From Suilimivivens sp964507235 (GTDB lineage Bacteria; Bacillota; Clostridia; Lachnospirales; Lachnospiraceae), in contig CAZDPE010000104.1 of NCBI GenBank assembly GCA_964507235.1, forward strand, positions 1 to 8,266: a DNA stretch of 8,266 bases, in the 5' to 3' direction. This document shows, piece by piece, positions 1 to 6,733 of this stretch (within the stretch, counting starts at the first letter, position 1; every line of letters begins with the position of its first letter). The position numbers and the translations under genes were made by a program. Under the pieces are notes generated by a model. That model had not been told where the DNA came from. It saw only the letters and a list, made by a program, of their open reading frames with translations, and made no database searches.

Positions 1-51
1 GCATTCGTCAAGGTCATGCAAGCATGACTTTGACTCATTGCACGCGGGAAT
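1..51. repeat. Dispersed hairpin repeat, copy 1 (left part outside window)
   Basis: Positions 7-18 pair with 23-34 in a 12-bp stem with one G-T wobble (12/29) and the loop CAAG. On either side lie GCATTC (1-6) and TCATTGCA (35-42), followed by CGCGGGAAT. The same order occurs at 1603-1648: GCATTC, stem, TCATTGCT, CGCGGGAAT. Weaker similarity continues to about position 74 (CCGGAAC in both). The left outer arm, present in copy 2, falls outside the window. The wobble is G-U only if the + strand is the RNA. No coding function is visible. This looks like a REP/MITE-like dispersed structured repeat. Confidence 0.7.
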
Positions 52-92
52 AAAACAGCATTCCCTGCCGGAACGGAGGAATGCTGTTTTTT
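52..92 (-). terminator. Strong intrinsic terminator after folA, probably bidirectional
   Basis: Positions 52-64 and 78-90 form a perfect 13-bp stem around a 13-nt loop (65-77). Read on the minus strand, the 3' arm ends in TTTT followed by A. Read on the plus strand, it ends in a run of six T (87-92). The hairpin begins 14 nt after the folA stop codon, so it most likely ends the thyA-folA transcript. The T-run on the other side suggests it also stops transcription entering from the left. Confidence 0.85.
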
Positions 93-104
93 ATCTAATG
101 CTAA

Positions 105-596
105 CTATTTTTTTCTCTCATACTTCAAAAAATGATATGTAACATCAAAGTATACCTGTTCATCGCTTACAGCCGTTATCTCCCACTCAGGATCATCATC
201 CAGATTCGGGAAATACGCATCCGCTTCATATGCACGGTCGATTTTGGTTACATGCGCCACATCACAATAAGGAATAAGCTGCCTGTAAACACTTTCCCCT
301 CCAATAATGTAAATGCTCTCATCGGGGTATTTTTTAAGTTCTTCCATAAGTTCTTTCGTATTATGTACTATATCAGCATCTTTCACCTTATAATTTGGAT
401 TGGAAGAAAGAATAATATTCGTTCTGTTCTTAAGCGGCAGTCCCTGCGGAAAAGTTTCAAGAGTCTTTCTTCCGAGCACAACCACCTTACCTGTCGTTTC
501 CTGCCTGAAAAATTTATGATCTGCAGGTATACTCAAAAGCAGTTCATTTCTGTTTCCAATGGCCCAATTTTCATCTACTGCTACTATTATATTCAT
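105..596 (-). CDS. folA: Dihydrofolate reductase
   Basis: A 163-residue protein of normal DHFR length. It reduces dihydrofolate to tetrahydrofolate with NADPH in the cytoplasm, regenerating the cofactor oxidised by thymidylate synthase. Visible family motifs are N-terminal IIVAVDENWAIG, IPAD with the catalytic acid D26, GRKT (42-45) and IIGGES (97-102) of the NADPH site, and VTKID (116-120). The frame is open further upstream to an ATG at 636-638, but homology begins at MNIIVAVDEN. The ATG at 594-596 is preceded by a purine-rich AGGGAA about 8 nt upstream, so I use that start. The gene lies 73 bp downstream of thyA on the same strand and ends in a strong terminator, so it is the last gene of a probable thyA-folA operon. 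Where E. coli DHFR has the conserved Trp22, five residues before the catalytic Asp, this protein has Leu21. Confidence 0.95.
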   Translation of the reverse strand: MNIIVAVDENWAIGNRNELLLSIPADHKFFRQETTGKVVVLGRKTLETFPQGLPLKNRTNIILSSNPNYKVKDADIVHNTKELMEELKKYPDESIYIIGGESVYRQLIPYCDVAHVTKIDRAYEADAYFPNLDDDPEWEITAVSDEQVYFDVTYHFLKYERKK

Positions 597-669
597 ATCG
601 TTTTCCCTTCCCGCTTTTGATGTGCATATAAAAAACATGCTTCAAAGGCTCTTTTTGTAAAGAATTATA

Positions 670-1518
670 TTAAACTGCAATGGGAATATTTTTTATCTGC
701 TCTCCCGTCACATAATTATCCACTCTGACATCATTTCTTGTAAACTGATAGAAATCCTTTATATCAGGATTCAGCCAGAAAGAAGGCGCCTCATATGCCG
801 GTCTTTCAATCAAATCTTTAATAATCGGTATATGCCTGTCATAAATATGGGCATCTGCAATCACATGTACCAATTCTCCCACATTCATATCACACACCTG
901 GGCAAGCATATGCACCAGCACGGCATACTGGACCACATTCCAGTTATTTGCTGCCAGCACATCCTGAGAACGCTGATTTAAAATTGCATTTAAGGTAAGC
1001 CTGCCCCGTCCCTTTTGCTGGGTCACATTGAAAGTCATACTGTAAGCGCAGGGATACAGGTTCATTTCATGCAAATCCTGATGCACATAAATATTGGTCA
1101 TAATTCTGCGGCTGAAAGGATTGTTTTTTAAATCATAAATTACTCTGTCTACCTGATCCATCATGCCTTCCTTATACTGATGCTTAACACCCATTTGATA
1201 ACCATATGCCTTACCGATGGAACCGTCCTCATCTGCCCACTCGTCCCATATGTGACTGTGCAAATCATGAATATTGTTGGACTTTTGCTGCCATATCCAG
1301 AGCATTTCATCCGTAGCGCTTTTCAGCGCGGTTTTTCTTAAGGTCATAATAGGAAATTCCTTTGATAAATCATATCGGTTTACCACCCCGAATTTCTTAA
1401 TCGTATAAGCAGGGGTACCGTCCTCCCATCGCGGTCTTACCTTTTCCCCCTCCGTGCTGGAGCCATTCTCCAAAATGTCCCTGCACATATTAATAAATAT
1501 TTGATCCGCCATACTCAT
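670..1518 (-). CDS. thyA: Thymidylate synthase (ThyA type)
   Basis: A 282-residue enzyme that methylates dUMP to dTMP using methylene-tetrahydrofolate and releases dihydrofolate, the substrate of the adjacent FolA. The catalytic cysteine is C157 in LYPCAYS. The phosphate-binding motif is QRSQD (182-186). NVVQY (194-198) and DAHIYDRH (222-229) match the nucleotide-binding Asn and the His/Tyr region of the family. EMLWIW (71-76) holds the conserved folate-side Glu. The C-terminus ends in the usual hydrophobic Ala-Val. As far as I recall, the sequence order (GTPAYT near the N-terminus, INP/LNP-x-IKDFYxF near the end) resembles Bacillus ThyA/phage phi3T-type enzymes more than E. coli ThyA, which has His after PC. 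The ATG at 1516-1518 has GAGGA about 7 nt upstream; a second ATG two codons later is too far from it. Confidence 0.96.
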   Translation of the reverse strand: MSMADQIFINMCRDILENGSSTEGEKVRPRWEDGTPAYTIKKFGVVNRYDLSKEFPIMTLRKTALKSATDEMLWIWQQKSNNIHDLHSHIWDEWADEDGSIGKAYGYQMGVKHQYKEGMMDQVDRVIYDLKNNPFSRRIMTNIYVHQDLHEMNLYPCAYSMTFNVTQQKGRGRLTLNAILNQRSQDVLAANNWNVVQYAVLVHMLAQVCDMNVGELVHVIADAHIYDRHIPIIKDLIERPAYEAPSFWLNPDIKDFYQFTRNDVRVDNYVTGEQIKNIPIAV

Positions 1519-1538
1519 AACGTATTCCTCATTTCCTC

Positions 1539-1565
1539 ATTATCGTGCCGCAGATATCCAGTCAA
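1539..1565 (-). promoter_or_regulatory. Candidate thyA-folA promoter
   Basis: On the minus strand TTGACT (1565-1560) is followed by GATAAT (1544-1539). The hexamers match the sigma-A consensus at 5 of 6 positions each. The spacer is only 15 nt, shorter than the usual 17, and the transcript would have a leader of roughly 15 nt. It lies between the upstream repeat and the thyA start, where a promoter is expected, but the short spacer keeps the call tentative. Confidence 0.35.
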
Positions 1566-1592
1566 CACCCCACTGCTTGCAGCGGGATATGT

Positions 1593-1649
1593 GATCCTCG
1601 CGGCATTCGCCAAGGCCTTGTAGGCTTTGGCTCATTGCTCGCGGGAATC
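1593..1649. repeat. Dispersed hairpin repeat, copy 2 (complete)
   Basis: A two-tier hairpin. The outer arms 1593-1602 and 1640-1649 pair at 9 of 10 positions, including one wobble. The inner arms 1609-1617 and 1623-1631 pair at all 9, with a G-T wobble at 1614/1626 and the loop TTGTA. The unpaired segments GCATTC and TCATTGCT are nearly identical to those of copy 1. It fills the gap between the nuclease stop codon and thyA. No T-run follows it on either strand, so it is not a standard terminator. Weaker similarity to copy 1 continues to about 1667. A smaller imperfect hairpin lies just to its left (1569-1586). Confidence 0.7.
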
Positions 1650-1676
1650 ATTCATCCTGTCCGGAACTCATTGTCA

Positions 1677-3272
1677 TCACTGCCATTTATCACAAAGCGA
1701 ATTAATCTGATCGGCAAATTTCGCCAAATCCTTATTTGCCGCGCCTTCATTTTTATGAATGACTGCAATCAGCCTCTGGCCTGCTGCCAGCAGTCTGGCA
1801 AACACATCGGAAGAAGCACGGCTTTTCTTTTTAATCGGTATGGGCTCTGCTTCATACTCCAGTTTCCCTGAAAGCAGATTAAACTCCGTACCGCTGTAGG
1901 GTGCATACGCTTTAATTCCATGCTCCACCTGAAGACATTCCGTAAAAGATTTACAGACCGAATCCTCTCCGTGAACAATAAATACTTTCCTCGGCTTTTC
2001 CTTAAAATTCTCCACCCATTCAATTAAACCGCTCTTATCTGCATGCCCTGAAAGACCTGCCAGCGTTTTAATGGAAGCGCGCACTTCTATTGGCTCACCA
2101 AAAAGCTTTACCTCATCAGTTCCTTCTACCAAAATCCTGCCAAGGGTTCCGACCGCCTGATATCCCACGAAAAGAATCGTACACTCAGGCCTCCAGAGAT
2201 TATGCTTCAAATGATGCCTGATACGTCCGGCTTCACACATACCGGATGCTGAGATAATGACCTTCGGCGTATTTTCAAAGTTTATTGCTTTTGACTCATC
2301 ACTTGTAATGGAAAGCCTGAGCCCCGGAAAAGAAATCGGGTTAATTCCCTTTTCCACAAGCTCCATCGCTTCTTCATCAAAACAATTTGTTTCGTTTTTA
2401 TAAAAAATTCCCGTAGCCTCCACTGCCAGGGGACTGTCAACATATACAGGGAAACCGGCGTGTCCCTGTATCAGTTTATCTTCTTTTATCTTACGGATAA
2501 AATACAAAATTTCCTGTGTCCTGCCCACCGCGAAGGAAGGAATTACCACATTGCCTCCCCTGTCAAAAGTTTCCTGCAAAATTCCGGCAAGCTCTTTTAC
2601 ATAATCAGGACGCTCGGACGCATGAAAACGGTCCCCGTAAGTGGATTCCATAACCACGTAATCCGCTTCGTCAGTTTTGCCGGGGTCCTTCAGCAGCGGC
2701 TGATGCTTATTTCCAATGTCGCCTGAAAAAACGATTTTTCTCATCTGCCCTTCTTCCGTTGCCCAGACTTCAATGCTGGCAGATCCAAGCAAATGCCCTA
2801 CATCCGTAAAACGTATCTGAATTCCATCACATAATTCCATTTTTTTATCATACGGACATGGCACGATTCTCTTTATGGCATTTTCCGCATCCTCCATAGT
2901 ATATATGGGATCGTGGGGCACCACTCCGGAGCTTCTTTTTGCCTTTCTGTTTTTCCACTCCGCCTCCTGCATCTGAATATGAGCACAGTCACGAAGCATA
3001 ATGCTGCACAAATCCGCAGTAGCCTCCGTAGTCATAATCTGTCCCTGAAATCCTCTTGCAGAAAGCTGGGGCAGCATTCCTGAATGATCTACGTGCGCAT
3101 GAGTTAAAAGCACATAATCAATCATTGATTCAGCCACCGGTAAATCACAGTTTTCAAATACATTGACACCCTGCTCCATACCGTAATCTACAAGAATATG
3201 TTTTCCGCATGCATTTAAATAATGACAGCTTCCCGTAACCTCATGGGCCGCACCCACAAAAATGAGCTTCAT
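1677..3272 (-). CDS. MBL-fold/beta-CASP ribonuclease (CPSF/RNase J-like)
   Basis: A 531-residue cytosolic metal-dependent nuclease of the metallo-beta-lactamase family with a beta-CASP domain (Ysh1/CPSF73-like, predicted RNA processing exonuclease). Zinc ligands are visible in order: HAHVDH (58-63), H160 in VGHLLGS and D185 in SGDIG. The beta-CASP motifs are E209 in MESTYGDR, H410 in SGHAD and H434 in VHGE. The remainder follows the usual order: NVVIPSFAVGRTQE near 241-254, SGMCEAGR near 343-350, and a basic C-terminal extension after about 480. All catalytic residues are present, so it should be active on RNA or DNA; the substrate is unknown. The reading frame extends upstream to an ATG at 3396-3398, but that part is a low-homology translation of repeat DNA. 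The ATG at 3270-3272 has a perfect AGGAGGG 6 nt upstream and starts with MKLIFVGAAHEVTGS, the family's N-terminus. Confidence 0.92.
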   Translation of the reverse strand: MKLIFVGAAHEVTGSCHYLNACGKHILVDYGMEQGVNVFENCDLPVAESMIDYVLLTHAHVDHSGMLPQLSARGFQGQIMTTEATADLCSIMLRDCAHIQMQEAEWKNRKAKRSSGVVPHDPIYTMEDAENAIKRIVPCPYDKKMELCDGIQIRFTDVGHLLGSASIEVWATEEGQMRKIVFSGDIGNKHQPLLKDPGKTDEADYVVMESTYGDRFHASERPDYVKELAGILQETFDRGGNVVIPSFAVGRTQEILYFIRKIKEDKLIQGHAGFPVYVDSPLAVEATGIFYKNETNCFDEEAMELVEKGINPISFPGLRLSITSDESKAINFENTPKVIISASGMCEAGRIRHHLKHNLWRPECTILFVGYQAVGTLGRILVEGTDEVKLFGEPIEVRASIKTLAGLSGHADKSGLIEWVENFKEKPRKVFIVHGEDSVCKSFTECLQVEHGIKAYAPYSGTEFNLLSGKLEYEAEPIPIKKKSRASSDVFARLLAAGQRLIAVIHKNEGAANKDLAKFADQINSLCDKWQ

Positions 3273-3278
3273 CCTGTT

Positions 3279-3285
3279 CCCTCCT
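3279..3285 (-). promoter_or_regulatory. Ribosome binding site fixing the nuclease start
   Basis: AGGAGGG on the minus strand lies 6 nt before the ATG at 3270-3272. It rules out the longer in-frame start at 3398, which would add 42 residues that match nothing in the family. Confidence 0.85.
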
Positions 3286-3288
3286 GAT

Positions 3289-3427
3289 GCTTGTTTTTGT
3301 CCCCTTCTTTTGCGCGTCCACTCAAAAATCCAGGTGCTTCGCATCTGCGTTTCTTTGCTGCTTCCTGATTTTTTCGTTGACATATCAGGCAAAAACAAAT
3401 GTCGCTTCGCGCCGCTTGTTTTTGTCC
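3289..3427 (-). repeat. Direct repeat pair GGACAAAAACAAGC in nuclease leader
   Basis: The 14-nt minus-strand word GGACAAAAACAAGC occurs at 3427-3414 and again at 3302-3289, just before the nuclease ribosome binding site. The first copy is part of the long palindrome's right arm. The segment between them also holds a small hairpin at 3331-3347 (7-bp stem with one wobble on the + strand, loop TTC). The arrangement suggests an inserted or duplicated palindromic element in the 5' untranslated region, but no target-site duplication or transposase is visible. Confidence 0.45.
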
Positions 3428-3437
3428 TGATATGTCA
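3378..3437. repeat. Long palindrome (21-bp stem, one bulge) in divergent control region
   Basis: The arm 3378-3398 is complementary to 3416-3437 over 21 pairs, with one unpaired base in the right arm. The loop is the GC-richer 17-nt stretch 3399-3415, which contains its own small CGC/GCG pairing. Neither strand has a T-run after it, so it is not an intrinsic terminator. If the candidate minus-strand promoter is right, the nuclease mRNA would begin inside the outer end of this hairpin. The right arm also supplies the -35-like ATGTCA of the plus-strand promoter candidate. Confidence 0.8.
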
Positions 3438-3461
3438 CAGTATAGCATATTTGAATATAAT
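3432..3461 (+). promoter_or_regulatory. Candidate promoter for the YtaF/MntP-like gene
   Basis: A perfect TATAAT -10 at 3456-3461 is preceded at 18 nt by ATGTCA (3432-3437), which matches the -35 consensus at 4 of 6. The predicted transcript start near 3468 leaves a leader of about 20 nt containing AAAAAAGG before the ATG at 3489. Confidence 0.45.
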
Positions 3462-3468
3462 ATAGCAA
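3439..3468 (-). promoter_or_regulatory. Candidate promoter for the MBL nuclease gene
   Basis: On the minus strand TTGCTA (3468-3463) and TATACT (3444-3439) are separated by 18 nt. Matches to consensus are 4 of 6 and 5 of 6. Transcription would begin near 3432, giving an approximately 160-nt leader that contains the palindrome and the direct repeats. This promoter overlaps the plus-strand candidate almost completely. Confidence 0.45.
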
Positions 3469-3488
3469 ACAATTAAAAAAGGCTTTCC

Positions 3489-4067
3489 ATGACGATATCA
3501 TTTTTACTTCTTTGTATCGCCCTGTCCACGGATACTTTCACTGCAGGGCTTTCCTATAGTGTGGGCAAAGTCCGGGTTCCTTTTATATCGATGTGTATCG
3601 TTTCAGTAATTTCGGGCTTTATGTTTACTGTTTCTCTGCATGCCGGAAAAGTATTAACATCATTTATTCCGGCAAAACTGACCTGCATTTTTTCCTTTTT
3701 TATATTATTTTTACTTGCCCTCTATAAATTATATGATGCACTGCCTGACTCTTTTCACAGAAAGCACAATTTAACCACAGTTTCTTTTTCAGAAAAGGTT
3801 AATAAAAAGGATATTCAGATTCTTTCTTCCGGTGAGGCGGCTCTGCTGTCCATAGTTCTTTCTATCGACAGCATAACGGCAGGTATAAGCTCAGAAACAC
3901 CTTTGCTTTCACCTGCCGTAATTTTTCTGGTATCAGCCGCAATTCATTTTCTCACTATGGCTCTGGGGCTTTCTGCCGGAAAATTTCTGCGAAAGAAAAT
4001 TTCATACAATTTCTCCTGGCTTTCCGCTGCTTTGTTCTTTATACTTGCTTTTACCCGGCTTTTCTGA
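3489..4067 (+). CDS. ytaF: YtaF/MntP-family membrane protein
   Basis: A 192-residue integral membrane protein. It shows two pseudo-symmetric halves, each opening with the same signature: ALSTDTFTAGLS (11-22, Asp15) and VLSIDSITAGIS (123-134, Asp127). About six hydrophobic segments are visible (near 2-20, 32-50, 58-80, 116-134, 142-163 and 173-192), separated by a charged central loop at 85-115. This is the MntP (Mn2+ efflux) fold. Within it, KVRVPFIS after the first signature resembles Bacillus sporulation protein YtaF more than E. coli MntP. The role of YtaF is not well defined; metal export is a family-level inference. The ATG at 3489 follows AAAAAAGG, a weak ribosome binding site. The last 22 codons overlap the tail of the ATPase gene on the other strand. 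This is the only plus-strand gene in the window. Confidence 0.78.
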   Translation: MTISFLLLCIALSTDTFTAGLSYSVGKVRVPFISMCIVSVISGFMFTVSLHAGKVLTSFIPAKLTCIFSFFILFLLALYKLYDALPDSFHRKHNLTTVSFSEKVNKKDIQILSSGEAALLSIVLSIDSITAGISSETPLLSPAVIFLVSAAIHFLTMALGLSAGKFLRKKISYNFSWLSAALFFILAFTRLF

Positions 4068-6731
4068 TACATTGCCGTCTTCTTTACCCGTTAAAAATTC
4101 AGACAGTATCAGAAGTTCATGTACTGCAACAGGCATACAGGAGAGAACTCCCAGGATTCCCCATTCATAAAGAGAAAGTCTGCTTGTTCCAAACAAGCTT
4201 ACAAAGTACGGAATTTCCGTTACTATTACCTGCAAAAATATGCCTGCCGCCCAGGCAATCAGCATGTAAACATTATCCAGATGCTTCATTTTGAATACGG
4301 ATTTATTCACATCGCGCATTCCTACCGCATGTACCAGCTGACTCATGCCAAGCACCGTAAAGGCATGAGTCTGCGCCTTATTCAGCACTGACTGCTGCAC
4401 CAATATTTTCTTAATATTCAGAAAGCTTACAGGAAGTCCCGCAGTAAGCAATTCCTGATACGGCACAGTTAAAAAGGCCAGAAGGCTGATGCATCCAATA
4501 ACCGCTCCGTAACACAGGGTACAGGTAAGACCTCCGTGGGCAAAAAGGCTGTCCTTGCTTTTTCTGGGCGGCTGACGCATCAAAGCGTCCGTATCGTTTT
4601 TATCCACTCCCAGGGCCAGCGCCGGAAGGGAATCGGTAATCAAATTAACCCACAGAATATGACTTGGTTTTAAAGGTGAGGGAAATCCCGCAAGCACTGC
4701 TGCCAGCATGGTAATAATCTCTCCGAAGTTGGAGGACAGCAGAAAAAGTATTGTTTTTCTGATATTTTCATATATCCCCCTGCCTTCCCGCATGGCTTTT
4801 TCAATGGTTGCAAAATTATCATCCGTAAGCACCATATCCGCCGCGTTTCTGGCCACATCAGTGCCTCCCTTTCCCATGGCAATTCCCACATCTGCGGCTT
4901 TTAAGGAAGGTGCGTCATTGATTCCATCTCCAGTCATTGCAACCACTTTTCCCTTTTTTCTGAGCGCCTCCACAATCCGCACCTTATGCTCCGGCGATAC
5001 TCTTGCATATACACGGATATTTTCCGCCTTCTCATCGAATTGTTCACCGGAAAGCGCATCAATCTGAGCGCCCGTTAAACAGCTTTCCCTGTCATTTGTA
5101 ATGCCCAGCTCCTTTGCAATGGCAAAAGCTGTATCCACATGATCCCCTGTAATCATCACAGTATCCACATGAGCCTGCCTGAAGCTGGCCACTGCCTGCG
5201 CCGCCTCTTCCCTTGGAGGGTCGATCATTCCCACAAGCCCGGTAAACATCATATTCTTCTCATCTGTAAGATTTCCTTTTGACTTTACCGCCGTTGCAAG
5301 CACTCTTAAAGCTTCGGCTGCCATTTCTTCCACTGCATTTTTTGCCGCCCGCTTGGCTTTCGCCGTAAAAGGTATCTCTTTTCCATATACCCACGCTGTC
5401 TGACAGAGCTCAATCATCTCATCCGCAGCACCTTTTACATAGGCAATCCGCCTTCCTTCTCTCATATGCACCGTTGTCATACGTTTGCGCTCCGAATCAA
5501 ACGCCCTTTCCTCCACACGGGGATATTTTTGCTGCAGCTTATCTTTTTCATAACCGAACTCCTTTGCCAAATCAAGAAGTGAAAGTTCTGTGGGATCTCC
5601 GATTCTCGTTTCCCCTATGACTGCATCGTTGCAAAGTATACAAGCCTCCAGAAAAAGCATATGTTTATCTTTATCTATTTCTTTTTTATCCAAAATTCTG
5701 CCGTCTACATAACATTTTTTAACTGTCATTCTGTTCCTGGTCAAAGTCCCCGTCTTATCCGAACAGACCACACTCACAGCGCCGAGAGTTTCCACAGAGG
5801 GAAGCCTGCGCACAATGGTGTTTACTTTCACCATTCTTGAAACACTGAGTGCCAGTACAATTGTAACTATTGCAGGCAAGCCTTCCGGTACAGCCGCAAC
5901 TGCCAGTGAAATAGCCGTCAGCAGCATGTCCCCAATATCCCTTTTCTGCATAACAGCTACCAGAAAAAGAAATACACAAATCCCTATTGCCGCCCCACTG
6001 AGCACCTTTCCAAGGTCTGCAAGTCTTTTTTGCAAAGGAGTAAGCTCTCCTCCCCCTTCCTCAATCAGACCGGCAATTTTTCCGATTTCCGTATCCATTC
6101 CCGTAGCAGTAACGATTCCTTCCCCTCTTCCGTAGGTAACAGTGGTCGTCATAAATGCCATATTGAGCCTGTCGCCCAGGCCTCTGTCCGCACCCTCTAT
6201 CCTCTCGCTTATCTTCTCAACAGGCACCGATTCCCCCGTAAGGGCAGATTCTTCAATTTTCAGATTTACAGCCTGTATCAGCCTTAAATCCGCAGGCACC
6301 TGTCTTCCTGCCTCCAAATATACAATATCGCCCGGCACCAGAAATTCGCTTGGTATTTCCTGCTCTTTCCCATCCCTTTTTATAAGCGCCCTCGGACTGG
6401 AAAGCCTTTGCAATGCTTCAATTGCCCGCCTGGCTTTACCTTCCTGAATTACACCTACAGCCGCATTTAAAACAATAACAACCGCAATAATCCCCGCATC
6501 TCCTGCTTCCTTCAAAAAAAGAGAAACAGCAATCGCTACCAATAATATATAAATCAGCGGGTCGTTCAGCTGTTCAAAAAACAAACCTATATACCCCTTC
6601 TGCTTCTTGTTTTTCAGCTTGTTTTCCCCATATTGCTGTCTTCTCTTTTCTGCCTCTGCCGTAGATAGTCCATGCTCAAGACTTGTCCTCAGCTTTTTTT
6701 CCGTTTCTGATACACTTTTAGCTGTATACAT
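4002..6731 (-). CDS. P-type Ca2+-ATPase (P2-type, SERCA/PMCA-like)
   Basis: A 909-residue cation-pumping ATPase of the plasma membrane. In order: N-terminal cation-ATPase domain (about 3-70), M1-M2 (58-97), actuator domain with TGES (165-168), M3-M4 with PEGLP (282-286), phosphorylation site DKTGT (Asp325), nucleotide domain with KGA (433-435), TGD (528-530), hinge TGDGINDAP (600-608), and M5-M10 (about 657-876). Transport residues resemble SERCA: E283 in M4, N668 and E671 in M5 (SSNFGE), N696, T699 and D700 in M6 (WVNLITD). The M8 position matching SERCA Glu908 is Gln799. The likely substrate is Ca2+, with Mn2+ possible. A lysine-rich tail (881-909) follows M10. The ATG at 6729-6731 has AGGAGGG upstream, but that site is buried in a leader hairpin. 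The 3' end overlaps the convergent ytaF-like gene by 66 bp. Confidence 0.94.
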   Translation of the reverse strand: MYTAKSVSETEKKLRTSLEHGLSTAEAEKRRQQYGENKLKNKKQKGYIGLFFEQLNDPLIYILLVAIAVSLFLKEAGDAGIIAVVIVLNAAVGVIQEGKARRAIEALQRLSSPRALIKRDGKEQEIPSEFLVPGDIVYLEAGRQVPADLRLIQAVNLKIEESALTGESVPVEKISERIEGADRGLGDRLNMAFMTTTVTYGRGEGIVTATGMDTEIGKIAGLIEEGGGELTPLQKRLADLGKVLSGAAIGICVFLFLVAVMQKRDIGDMLLTAISLAVAAVPEGLPAIVTIVLALSVSRMVKVNTIVRRLPSVETLGAVSVVCSDKTGTLTRNRMTVKKCYVDGRILDKKEIDKDKHMLFLEACILCNDAVIGETRIGDPTELSLLDLAKEFGYEKDKLQQKYPRVEERAFDSERKRMTTVHMREGRRIAYVKGAADEMIELCQTAWVYGKEIPFTAKAKRAAKNAVEEMAAEALRVLATAVKSKGNLTDEKNMMFTGLVGMIDPPREEAAQAVASFRQAHVDTVMITGDHVDTAFAIAKELGITNDRESCLTGAQIDALSGEQFDEKAENIRVYARVSPEHKVRIVEALRKKGKVVAMTGDGINDAPSLKAADVGIAMGKGGTDVARNAADMVLTDDNFATIEKAMREGRGIYENIRKTILFLLSSNFGEIITMLAAVLAGFPSPLKPSHILWVNLITDSLPALALGVDKNDTDALMRQPPRKSKDSLFAHGGLTCTLCYGAVIGCISLLAFLTVPYQELLTAGLPVSFLNIKKILVQQSVLNKAQTHAFTVLGMSQLVHAVGMRDVNKSVFKMKHLDNVYMLIAWAAGIFLQVIVTEIPYFVSLFGTSRLSLYEWGILGVLSCMPVAVHELLILSEFLTGKEDGNVSEKPGKSKYKEQSSGKPGEIV

Positions 6732-6733
6732 AA

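Noticed and set aside
597..638. N-terminal extension of DHFR
   Set aside because: The 14 extra residues are not part of the DHFR fold, and the inner ATG directly precedes the first conserved strand.
1569..1586. Terminator for the nuclease gene
   Set aside because: The imperfect hairpin is small and is followed on the minus strand by GTGTTGACT rather than a U-run.
3273..3398. N-terminal extension of the MBL nuclease
   Set aside because: It translates repeat and leader DNA. The ATG at 3270-3272 has a perfect ribosome binding site and begins the family's conserved N-terminus.
3378..3437. Intrinsic terminator
   Set aside because: The stem is strong, but no T-run follows on either strand, and it lies between divergent genes where no transcript should end.
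3262..3472. Short frames on both strands in the divergent control region
   Set aside because: They read through the palindrome and direct repeats, overlap each other, and resemble no protein family.
5815..6135. Plus-strand frame opposite the ATPase gene
   Set aside because: It is a low-complexity antisense shadow of a clearly conserved ATPase coding region, without a ribosome binding site or domain.
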